A program made the translations under genes and the position numbers. From JBFMFH01 sp040752275 (lineage in GTDB: Bacteria; Acidobacteriota; Vicinamibacteria; Vicinamibacterales; JAKQTR01), in contig JBFMFH010000117.1 in assembly GCA_040752275.1 (NCBI GenBank), positions 1 to 38,124 of the forward strand: a DNA stretch of 38,124 nucleotides. Reading direction: 5' to 3'. The notes below the pieces were generated by a model, which was not told the origin of the DNA, ran no database searches, and was given only the letters and a program-made list of their open reading frames with translations. Within the stretch, counting starts at the first letter, position 1. Each line of letters starts with the position of its first letter. Of the stretch, positions 14,818 to 22,712 are shown in pieces.

Positions 14818-14846
14818 AGTGCCGCACGGCGGGCCGGGCGCGCCAT

Positions 14847-15560
14847 TCAGCGGCGCGTGACGACGAACGCGCAGTGGGCGATCGTACCGTGGCTCGGCGG
14901 GAGGCCCGGCGTGATCATCGCAATCTCGTGAGGCCCCTCGATCAGGCCGTCGGCACGCAGGGTGATGTGCGCCTGTCTGAGGGGAGGGGTCCCCGTCACG
15001 GGCACGGCACGCACGCGGGTGACTTCATCGCCTGCCGGCCCGACGACGAGGACGTCCACCGTATCGGCATCGGTCTCGACGTCGATCGTGATTCGCAGTT
15101 CCGCTGACCGCGAATGGAGCCGCACCCGCGCCACGTGGCCAGTCGACCGGGTGACCTGTGCCGGGATGGCGACAAAGACCACGTCACGGAATGTGGCCGC
15201 GGATGCCAACAGACTCCCGACGGCCAGAACCAGGGCCGCGGCCACGGGCAGCCAGGTGCGCGCCGCCGACCGATTGACGGCCGGCCTCGCCCGGCGAACC
15301 GCCTGCCGGGCCGCGCGGGCCAGCTCGACGCGCGCACGGATTCCCGCATGCGCGGCCAGCATCCGCTCGAGGCGCCATCTGGATCCTGGATTGAGCGGGT
15401 CGTGGATGTACTCGTCGATGAGCGCCTCTTCGGCAGCCAGGATGTCGTCGAAGCGGTCGGGATCGGCGAACATCTCCTGTTCCAGACGGACACGATCATC
15501 CTCGGAGAGGGTGCCCAGCAGAAATGACCTGGCTCGATCGTTCGGGAGGTTGGCGTTCAT
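14847..15560 (-). CDS. Single-pass membrane anti-sigma factor (non-zinc type)
   Basis: The 237-residue protein has a cytoplasmic N-terminal domain with the pattern SFLLGTLSEDDRVRLEQEMF, then DDILAAEEALIDEYI, common in Acidobacteria-type regulators coded after ECF sigma genes. It continues with a basic linker, one membrane helix (about residues 102-123, WLPVAAALVLAVGSLLASA) and an outside domain of about 110 residues rich in strands. The zinc-binding His-X3-Cys-X2-Cys motif of classical anti-sigma factors is absent. It starts 23 bases after the sigma gene. It probably holds the sigma factor at the membrane; release would need proteolysis or a shape change. Confidence 0.72.
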   Translation of the reverse strand: MNANLPNDRARSFLLGTLSEDDRVRLEQEMFADPDRFDDILAAEEALIDEYIHDPLNPGSRWRLERMLAAHAGIRARVELARAARQAVRRARPAVNRSAARTWLPVAAALVLAVGSLLASAATFRDVVFVAIPAQVTRSTGHVARVRLHSRSAELRITIDVETDADTVDVLVVGPAGDEVTRVRAVPVTGTPPLRQAHITLRADGLIEGPHEIAMITPGLPPSHGTIAHCAFVVTRR

Positions 15561-15583
15561 GCCTCTACCCTCATGTGGCCGGA

Positions 15584-16189
15584 TCAGTCCAGGTGTTTCC
15601 GCCGGTCCGTCGCGTCGGTGGCTCGCGACAGGCACTCGGCCAGGCGTTCTCTCAGCCGATGAGCCCTGATGCGCAGCGCGTTGAGGGGAAGGCCCATCTC
15701 AACGGCCAGCCGCTGGCGCGCGCGGATCCGATCCTGTCCGTCGTGTTCGTAGTAGCGCAGAATGAACGTCCGCTGGTCCGTGTCGAGCGCGGCCAGGCAG
15801 CGGGCGAGCCGCCGGTCCCGCAGTTCAGCATCGGCGGCATCAGACGTCAGTCCCGCGGGCGGCTCGGCGTCCCGCGCGGCGCGCCGCTTCTGCTGCAGCT
15901 TGAGCGCCTCGAGGCAGACGAGACGGGCGACGCCATATATGTACGGCCCGGGCTGCTCGGCTTTCACCTCCACTCCTTCGGCCAGACGCCGCGCGACTCT
16001 GTCGAAGACCTCGTCCGCCAGGGCATCGCTCATCTCGCACCCGCGCCACTCGAGGTAGCGCACCACGCGCTCCCGTTGACGAACGTAGGCCTCGCCCGCC
16101 CGCGCGCGATCCGGATCCAGCCAGGCCAGCAGTGACTCGAAGGCTTCGACCGTGAGCCGAGGCTTGCCCTCAGACCGCTCGCCTGACAT
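15584..16189 (-). CDS. ECF-type sigma-70 family RNA polymerase sigma factor
   Basis: The 201-residue protein shows sigma region 2 around residues 60-110 (DEVFDRVARRLAEG, PYIYGVARLVCLEALKLQ) and region 4 near the C-terminus (CLAALDTDQRTFILRYYE, LAVEMGLPLNALRIRAHRLRERL), a helix-turn-helix for the -35 box. It has no region 1.1 or 3, as expected for ECF sigma factors. The ATG at 16189 gives the usual length. The gene lies between the CHAT protein gene and the anti-sigma gene, with 23-base gaps on both sides, so the three are almost certainly cotranscribed. It should direct polymerase to genes for an envelope or stress response. Confidence 0.88.
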   Translation of the reverse strand: MSGERSEGKPRLTVEAFESLLAWLDPDRARAGEAYVRQRERVVRYLEWRGCEMSDALADEVFDRVARRLAEGVEVKAEQPGPYIYGVARLVCLEALKLQQKRRAARDAEPPAGLTSDAADAELRDRRLARCLAALDTDQRTFILRYYEHDGQDRIRARQRLAVEMGLPLNALRIRAHRLRERLAECLSRATDATDRRKHLD

Positions 16190-16212
16190 CGCTCGTCCGC
16201 ATTGAGTCCGGG

Positions 16213-18954
16213 CTACCGCCATTCTCCAGACAGCTCGAACGCGGCCCAGTAGTAGGGCCCCGACCACTGGTCGCGCCGCGCGAGGGCGAGCTGGGCATCC
16301 CGCAGGGCCCGGGCCGGACGCCGATGATCGCGCAGCAGGCCGTGATAGAGCCGGGACATCAGCGCGGACGTGGCCGTGTCATCGACCTTCCAGAAACTCG
16401 AAATGACCCGCGACGCCCCCGCATGGAGGAACCCGCGTGTCAGGCCGACCACTCCTTCTCCGCGGACACGCTGCCCCAGCGCGGTCTCGCATCCGCTCAG
16501 CACGACCAGGTCAGATGTCACCGGGAGGTTGTAGATGTCGACCAGCCTGAGGTGTCCGTCGCGTGGATTCCCATCGCCATCCACCGTCGAGAAGACCAGG
16601 CCCGAGAGCTCAGGTCGATCGGTGTCGAGCGTCCCATGCGTCGCGAGATGCAGGATGTCGTAGCCGGCGAAACGACCCTCAACGATGCGCTCGCGGGCGG
16701 CCTCGAAATCCAGCGCGAGCGCCGACTGACCCGGAGCCGCCAGGCCGGCGATGGCAACGGCCTCCGTCCTGGAGAAGCGCAGGCGGGGGAGTTCGGGAAT
16801 GTGGGAATCGAGCGGTCGGTGCACGACACGGACGCGCGAATCCCCGGCGCTGAAGACGGGATCGGCCACAACCGCGACCGTGCGATACGGCGTGGCACCC
16901 TCGCGACGCTGCCTGAGCGCCGCGAGCACGGATGCGGAAGGCAGCCTCACAATCTCGTGCGCGTTCAGCAGGGGCATGCCACTCTGGCTGGTCGGGTCCG
17001 GCAGGGCGCTGAACGGCAGGTAATCGATGGCGCCATCGCCAACGATGATGATGCGGGCCCGCCCGAGCAGCGGCGCGATTGGTGCCAGCAGCACCCGGCT
17101 CAGCAGGCGCGACAGCGACGCCCACTCGCGGTCCGCAGCGGCGATCCGAGCCGCGCGCGAGCCTTGTCCATCTGTCGCCTGCCTCGTACCGCGTGCTGTG
17201 AGCAAGGCGTACGCACGTCTGATCAGTCCTTCGACCTCCAGACGACCGGGCAGCTCGGCGACCATCCACTCGTCGGCCGACACCGCCCACACGAAACTCC
17301 GTGAGCGGCCCAGCGAGAACTGTACCAGGACGGACTCCGGGTCCAGGAGGGTGCGCTGGACATCGTCGAGTCCGATGGGATCGGGGTGGACCAGCGCTGC
17401 GTAGGCCGGATGCTCCTCGCGGATGCGCGCCCGGTTCTGGTGAAACGCGGCGACAAGCGCATCGACGTCGCGCCGCAGCGCCGCCACGTCGGTCGGGGAC
17501 GCTGCACGCGACAGCAACCGAGACAGGCGTTCGGCCTTGGCGCCGATCTCCTGACGCAGACGCAGGTCCAGGCGTGTCAACTCGGGACTGGCACCGCCGG
17601 TGACCGAACCGCGGGCATCGGCAAGGGTTTCCAGCAGAGTCCGCGCCCTGGCTCGTTCCACGGTAGCGTAGGCCCGCACGGCATATCCGCCCTTGGGTTG
17701 TGCCGCGTGGAGCACCATCAGGATGTCGACGTGACGGCGGAGATGGTCGTCGTGCGCCGCAGACATCGCGACGCGTACGTCATCGCGCCGGGCGCCGCCG
17801 CGGGCATCGTCGAGGGCCGAGAGCACCGCCTCGCTGTGCGCCAGCGCGGTCGGCCAATCTCCCTGGGCCGACGCGAGATCGGCGAGCCCCGCCAGGGCCT
17901 GCACCTGGAGCCTGGCCGACTCGAGCGCACGCCCGATCGCCAGCGCTTCGGTGAGCTGTGCGCCAGCCTCGCGGTCGCGTCGCTGAGCGACCAGGGCCCG
18001 CCCCAGTTCGGCGAGCGTGCCCGCTTCGCCGAGCCGGTTCCCGACCGCACGCGCGGCATCCAATGCGGCCACCAGCGTGCGCTCGGCCCGATCGGGCGCC
18101 CCGCTGGCCAGGTGCAGGGCGCCGAGCCTGGCCAGGACGCCCGCTTCGATCCAGCGGCTGGTCAACGTTCGGCTGGCGTCGAGCGCCAGTTCGTAGTGGC
18201 GCGATGCCTCGTGGGCGTTTCCCAACAGTCCGTACGCCGACGCGATGTGTTCCAGCGTGTGGGCCACGCCGCTCTGCGGCCCATGCCGGCGATGCAGATC
18301 GAGGGCAAGACGACCGTACTCGAGCGCGCGTCCGCCATCGCCGAGCCGCAGGTAGACTTCTGCGAGATTGTGCAGCACCGTGGCTGCGGAGGACTCGTGT
18401 CCCACCGATCGAAACAGTTGCCAGGCCTGCTCGTTCCGTTCCAGCGCCCCTTCATCGTCGCCAATCGATGCGAAAAGGAGGCCGAGGTTGGACAGGGTCT
18501 GAGCCTCACCCGCGCGGTCGCCCGTCGAACGGCGGAGCGCCAGGGCCTGCTCGAGATCGGCCCGCGAGGCCTGCGGACTGGCGAGTGTCAGATTCACCGT
18601 GCCGCGCAGGTCGAGCGCGGTCGCTTCGGCACGGCGATCGCCCAGGAGGCGATAGCGATCGATGGCGTGGGACAGGGCACGCCGGGCTGCCGGGAGGTCG
18701 GCCAGATCGAGGTGGGCGCGGCCGACTTCGAGAAGCGCATCGGCCTCGCTCGTGATGTCTCCAGCAGCGCGGGCCGATTCAATCGACGTTCGGAGTTCGG
18801 CCAGTCTGGCCAGTCGTTCCCGAGCGGGAAGCGACGTGGTCCCACCGCCTGTCCAGCCTCCAGGCCTGGCGTGCGACGGACCCAGGCTCAACCAGAAGAC
18901 GGAGACGAGACCAAGCACGGCCGCGCGTCGGGCCCGGGGGGCAACTCGGGTCAC
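16213..18954 (-). CDS. Secreted TPR-CHAT caspase-like protease
   Basis: The 913-residue protein starts at a GTG with an N-terminal hydrophobic segment (LGLVSVFWLSLGPSHARPG), so it is probably exported or membrane-tethered. Residues from about 45 to 440 are tandem TPR repeats (pattern as in GEAQTLSNLGLLFASIGDDE). The C-terminal third is a CHAT domain, a caspase-fold cysteine peptidase, with His773 in HLATHG and Cys822 in VVLSGCETA; both catalytic residues are present. Later motifs GVVGLTRGFLHAGASRVI and YWAAFELSGEWR are also typical of CHAT. The open frame extends to 19554 only through repeat DNA, so that extension is rejected. It is first in an operon with the sigma and anti-sigma genes. Confidence 0.9.
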   Translation of the reverse strand: MTRVAPRARRAAVLGLVSVFWLSLGPSHARPGGWTGGGTTSLPARERLARLAELRTSIESARAAGDITSEADALLEVGRAHLDLADLPAARRALSHAIDRYRLLGDRRAEATALDLRGTVNLTLASPQASRADLEQALALRRSTGDRAGEAQTLSNLGLLFASIGDDEGALERNEQAWQLFRSVGHESSAATVLHNLAEVYLRLGDGGRALEYGRLALDLHRRHGPQSGVAHTLEHIASAYGLLGNAHEASRHYELALDASRTLTSRWIEAGVLARLGALHLASGAPDRAERTLVAALDAARAVGNRLGEAGTLAELGRALVAQRRDREAGAQLTEALAIGRALESARLQVQALAGLADLASAQGDWPTALAHSEAVLSALDDARGGARRDDVRVAMSAAHDDHLRRHVDILMVLHAAQPKGGYAVRAYATVERARARTLLETLADARGSVTGGASPELTRLDLRLRQEIGAKAERLSRLLSRAASPTDVAALRRDVDALVAAFHQNRARIREEHPAYAALVHPDPIGLDDVQRTLLDPESVLVQFSLGRSRSFVWAVSADEWMVAELPGRLEVEGLIRRAYALLTARGTRQATDGQGSRAARIAAADREWASLSRLLSRVLLAPIAPLLGRARIIIVGDGAIDYLPFSALPDPTSQSGMPLLNAHEIVRLPSASVLAALRQRREGATPYRTVAVVADPVFSAGDSRVRVVHRPLDSHIPELPRLRFSRTEAVAIAGLAAPGQSALALDFEAARERIVEGRFAGYDILHLATHGTLDTDRPELSGLVFSTVDGDGNPRDGHLRLVDIYNLPVTSDLVVLSGCETALGQRVRGEGVVGLTRGFLHAGASRVISSFWKVDDTATSALMSRLYHGLLRDHRRPARALRDAQLALARRDQWSGPYYWAAFELSGEWR

Positions 18955-19456
18955 AGTGAAGGCACTCCGATGTCGGGACGGGTGCCTGTATGGTATCGCA
19001 TCGAGACCCGCTCTTGAGCGGGAGTAATCCGGTGCCTTGAGCGGGAGTAATCCGGTGCAACCCCTGGGCAACTCCGAGATGACTCCGGGGTCACTCCGGG
19101 ACCACTCCGGGATCAGACCCGCTCTTGCGCGGACTCCGGGATCAGACCCGCTCTTGCGCGGGGATGGCCGACATCGCTCCTGCGCGGGGATGGCCGACAT
19201 CGGACGGTGGCTGCTGGCCCGCCACGGCCCGCAGCTCGACCAGTACCGCACGGCATGGCAGCTCGAACGGACGATGGCGCCGCTGTGGAGAAACCACATA
19301 CGCTTGCGCGACTCGTTGTCTGCTCTCGTGTATGATGATTGCGGGCGTCGAGTGACGGAGCCAACGCCACAGCGATCGGAGAGTCCAGATCGCTGTTTAG
19401 TGGGCGCCCGGGCCGCTCTCGACGCGCGGACGCTCACCGATCCACTGCGCACTCCG
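18955..19456. other. Divergent intergenic region carrying repeats
   Basis: This 500-base region separates the CHAT operon (-) from the HEAT/HD-GYP operon (+). Bases 19003-19202 are filled by repeats described separately. The remaining 250 bases before the HEAT gene show no gene; the frames on both strands are Arg-rich and look like chance. Promoters for both operons must lie here, but no clear -35/-10 pair was found. Confidence 0.6.
19003..19202. repeat. Composite tandem repeats with CCCGCTC hairpins, copy B
   Basis: In order: GAGACCCGCTCTTGAGCGGG (19003-19022, identical to copy A); a 23-base unit twice in tandem (19013-19035 and 19036-19058); four 11-base ACTCCGGGATC-type units (19071-19114); AGACCCGCTCTTGCGCGG joined to another ACTCCGGGATC, so that a 29-base unit repeats exactly (19104-19132 and 19133-19161); and GGATGGCCGACATCG twice (19162-19176 and 19188-19202). 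Confidence 0.88.
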
Positions 19457-21226
19457 ATGATCGACGTGAAGAACGCCGGCCATCCCGCCGAGGACGATGC
19501 CAAGGAGCGAGCCCAGATCGCCTCGGCTGCCCTGATCCTCCAGGCCATCGTCAAAGCGGCACGCGGATTCGCCCTCTACCTGCCCAACAACCCCCAGCAC
19601 GAGAAGTACTTCGAGGAGCTCAGGGAGCGGGTCGACGACCATCTCGAGCAGTTCGAGGAACTGCGACTCGACATCGAGCACGACAGCATTCGCTGCTTCG
19701 GCGAGACGGTCTACACAAGCCCGGAACAGCGGGAGAACCTGGCCTTCCGGATGTACGCGGACGGCATCCGCGCGCTCGTGCTGGAGCAGGGCCTCGAGCC
19801 GCAGGAACTGCGAGTGTTGGTGACCACGGTCGGCCAGGCCCGGCAGGAGGAGGACGACGACGACATCGTGACGCGGCTGTGGGCGGCGGATCTGATGCAC
19901 ATCACGTACCACCTGGCAGAGGTGCCCGTCTCCGTGGACCATGCGGCCCTCGGGCTCGGGGCGTCTGGTGTAGCCGAGGGCACGCCGGCGACGGCGCAGG
20001 CCGCGCAGCAACATGGGGTCCAGCAGTACGTGAGGCAGCTCGGGGGCTGGGGACCGCTTCCTCCGGAACCTCAGGACGAGCACGTTGCCCACGCGGTCTT
20101 CACGCTGACCACGGAGGAGCTTGCTTCGCTTCAGGAGCGAGTCCGCGAAGACGAGTGCCGTGCTCCGATCGAGGATGTCGTCGCGATCCTGGAGGCGATT
20201 CTGAGCGTCGAGGTGGACGCTGAGGTCTTCGGCGAATTCGCTGAGACCATCGGCCGGCTCACGACAGACCTGCTGGTCGACGGACGTATCGACCACGCCC
20301 TCCTCCTCGTGAGGCTGCTCGACCGCGTGTCTCGGCCGCCCGACATCGCTCCGGCGTGCGTTGAGAAGCTGAACGCGGTTCGCGAGGAGATCCTCACCGC
20401 TGGTGCGCTCAGCACGCTTCGCAGTCTGTTGTCGCGCGAAGGCGGAATGGACCGCGAGGCTCTTCGTGTCCTCGTCACCGGGCTCGGGTCCGCGACGGTC
20501 GTTCCGTTCTGCCAGATCCTCGGGGACGAACAGGACCAGAAGACGCGAAAGGTCCTCATTGAGGCGCTCGCCGAGACGAGCCGGGACAAGCCGGAATTGC
20601 TCTTTCCCTTTCTCCTGGACGCGCGCTGGTACCTGGTGCGGAACACGATCCACATCCTGCGCCGGATTGGCACGCCCCTGGCGACGGGAGCCGTGAGGCG
20701 ATGCACCACCCATGATGATCCCCGCGTGCGCAAGGAGGCCCTCCGCTATTTCGACGAAGTTCAGGATCCGTCGAGTGAGGCGGCGACGCTCACGTTCCTC
20801 GACGACGCGGTTCAGTCCCTGCGGGTGAGCGCGGTGCTCAGCCTCGCGCGCCGCAGGTCACGCGAGGGCTGCGAACGTCTGTTCGCCATCGCAGCGACGC
20901 CAGGCTTCGAAGCGCGGGACCTGGAAGAGCGGATCGCGATCTGGGCGGCGCTCGGCGAGCTTTCGCCCACTCGCCTGCTCCCCGTCTTTCGCGACATGCT
21001 GTTCAAACGCCGTTTCTTCTCCACAGCCAAAAAGCTCGACGACATCGCGTGCGCGGCCGCGGGCCTGCAGCGGATCGGCACTCCCGAGGCGCTCGCCCTG
21101 CTGAAGCAGGCCGCCGGCGCGAGTCGTGGCAAGCCGCAATCGGTACTCAAGGACGCCATCCGGGCCGTGGAGCGCGGCGGCGCCGCTGTTGCGGCGCGGG
21201 AAGGCGAGGACGAAGTCCGTGCGTGA
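19457..21226 (+). CDS. HEAT-repeat protein
   Basis: The 589-residue protein starts with ATG at 19457 (MIDVKNAGHPAEDDAKERAQ); the open frame before it runs through repeat DNA. The N-terminal 250 residues are helical and acidic with no clear family (ARGFALYLPNNPQHEKYFEE). The C-terminal 300 residues show HEAT-like alpha-helical pairs, such as RWYLVRNTIHILRRIGTP and DPRVRKEALRYFDEV. No catalytic motif or membrane segment was seen. It overlaps the HD-GYP gene by eight bases, so the two proteins are probably made together; a scaffold or adaptor for c-di-GMP signalling is a reasonable guess. Confidence 0.72.
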   Translation: MIDVKNAGHPAEDDAKERAQIASAALILQAIVKAARGFALYLPNNPQHEKYFEELRERVDDHLEQFEELRLDIEHDSIRCFGETVYTSPEQRENLAFRMYADGIRALVLEQGLEPQELRVLVTTVGQARQEEDDDDIVTRLWAADLMHITYHLAEVPVSVDHAALGLGASGVAEGTPATAQAAQQHGVQQYVRQLGGWGPLPPEPQDEHVAHAVFTLTTEELASLQERVREDECRAPIEDVVAILEAILSVEVDAEVFGEFAETIGRLTTDLLVDGRIDHALLLVRLLDRVSRPPDIAPACVEKLNAVREEILTAGALSTLRSLLSREGGMDREALRVLVTGLGSATVVPFCQILGDEQDQKTRKVLIEALAETSRDKPELLFPFLLDARWYLVRNTIHILRRIGTPLATGAVRRCTTHDDPRVRKEALRYFDEVQDPSSEAATLTFLDDAVQSLRVSAVLSLARRRSREGCERLFAIAATPGFEARDLEERIAIWAALGELSPTRLLPVFRDMLFKRRFFSTAKKLDDIACAAAGLQRIGTPEALALLKQAAGASRGKPQSVLKDAIRAVERGGAAVAAREGEDEVRA

Positions 21227-22637
21227 TCGCGTCGACGAACAGCTTCTACGGCTCGGCTGGCGCCTGGTCCGGGGGTTCTTCGTGCTCCGCAAGACCGCGA
21301 GCAACTACGCCGTCGGCCACCCGGCGCTGGCCGCGCCGCTCGAGGACTTCCTTGCCGTCGTGGCTGAGTGCGGGCGCCGGCATGAGGAGGCGGCGCTCTC
21401 GTTCCTGGACGATCAGCTGTTTGTCGCGGAGATGCGGCTCAAGCCGGACGCCGCGGGCTTCGACGCCTTCTTCACCACCATGCGTGTCCTGCGTGACCAC
21501 GGCATCGGCACCGTCTGCTTCACGGAGCAGGCCACCGCTGCCGAGATCGAGGCCTGGTTCGGCCTCTTGCGCGAGAACGAGGCTGAGATGCCGGCCGATC
21601 CGTTTGCCGCGCTGGCGGACCGGATGGGCGAGCTGGGTCTGACCGGGATCGAAATCGCGCGCCCTCCAGAGAAGCAGAAGGCCGCGTCGGCCGAGAGCGG
21701 CGACGCGCGCGAGCGGTCGAAGGCCATCTACGCCAGGACCATCGGCGTCATCGCCGAGGTCATGGAGCACGCCAAACTCGGCAAGGCTCTTCGGCTCAAG
21801 AACGCCAGGCGGGTCGTCCAGGATACGATTGACCTGTTGCTCACCGCCGAGACGAATCTCCTCGGCCTCACGAACATCCGCTGCCACGACGAGTACACCT
21901 ACAACCACTCGGTAAATGTCGGCATCCTCTCGATGGCTATCGCCCAGCGGGTCGGCATGTCGAAGAGAGCCCTGGTGGACGTCGGCATGGCGGCCATGTT
22001 TCATGACATCGGCAAGTCCTGCATTCCGCTCGAGGTACTCAACAAGTCGGGTCCCTTCGACGATCAGGAGTGGGCGATCATGCGCCGCCACCCGGTGTTC
22101 GGTGTCAAGGAACTGCTCAAGCTGAAGGGCGTCGACGCTCTGACCGCCCGGATCATGCTCGGGGCGTTCGAGCATCACCTCGACATCGACCGGTCCGGGT
22201 ACCCCAAGGTGCCGTACCCGCGCGACGTGAGCCTCATCGGCCGCATCATCAGCATCGCCGACTGCTACGATGCCCTGACCTCCGCCCGCGTCTACCGCCG
22301 GACCGCGTGGACTCCTGACGAGACCCTGCGCTACATCCTGGAGAGGAGCCACACACAGTTCGACCCGGCACTCGTGAAGCTGTTCGCGAACGCCATCGGC
22401 GTCTATCCGATCGGCTCCCTGGTGCTGCTGTCGACACGCGAGATGGCGGTCGTCCTGCAGAACAGCTCGGATCCCGAGAAGTGGCAGGTTCCCCGTGTGA
22501 AGATCATCTCCACATCGGCCGGGGAACTCATCGATGGGGAAGAGGTCGATCTCGCCGATTTCCAGAAGCCGCGAGAAATCCGGAAGACGGTCGACGCACG
22601 CGCGCAAGGGATCGACGTCACCCGCTACTTCGTCTGA
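21219..22637 (+). CDS. HD-GYP domain cyclic-di-GMP phosphodiesterase
   Basis: HD-GYP proteins hydrolyse cyclic di-GMP with a metal centre. The 472-residue protein has a non-catalytic N-terminal region of about 220 residues and then the HD-GYP domain: YNHSVNVGILSMAIAQR, His262-Asp263 in FHDIGK, HPVFGVKELLKL, EHHLDIDRSGYP with the Gly327-Tyr328-Pro329 signature, and IADCYDALTS. All the metal ligands I would expect are present, so it looks active. The GTG at 21219 starts eight bases inside the HEAT gene. There is no receiver or membrane domain, so the input must come through the N-terminus or a partner. Confidence 0.9.
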   Translation: MRDRVDEQLLRLGWRLVRGFFVLRKTASNYAVGHPALAAPLEDFLAVVAECGRRHEEAALSFLDDQLFVAEMRLKPDAAGFDAFFTTMRVLRDHGIGTVCFTEQATAAEIEAWFGLLRENEAEMPADPFAALADRMGELGLTGIEIARPPEKQKAASAESGDARERSKAIYARTIGVIAEVMEHAKLGKALRLKNARRVVQDTIDLLLTAETNLLGLTNIRCHDEYTYNHSVNVGILSMAIAQRVGMSKRALVDVGMAAMFHDIGKSCIPLEVLNKSGPFDDQEWAIMRRHPVFGVKELLKLKGVDALTARIMLGAFEHHLDIDRSGYPKVPYPRDVSLIGRIISIADCYDALTSARVYRRTAWTPDETLRYILERSHTQFDPALVKLFANAIGVYPIGSLVLLSTREMAVVLQNSSDPEKWQVPRVKIISTSAGELIDGEEVDLADFQKPREIRKTVDARAQGIDVTRYFV

Positions 22638-22712
22638 GACGCGCGGACCCGCTGGGGCGGCCTGGCGCCCGGTCTCGACCCGCCGCACTGAGCGGACGCG
22701 AATCGCCCGCGA

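Noticed and set aside
17386..19017. A 543-codon plus-strand open frame inside the CHAT gene
   Set aside because: It lies antisense to the TPR region, has no recognisable domain, and the other strand carries clear TPR and CHAT motifs.
18955..19554. A 200-residue N-terminal extension of the CHAT protein
   Set aside because: It would translate the tandem repeat region and yields Arg/Ser-rich sequence; a GTG with a following hydrophobic segment at 18954 is a better start.
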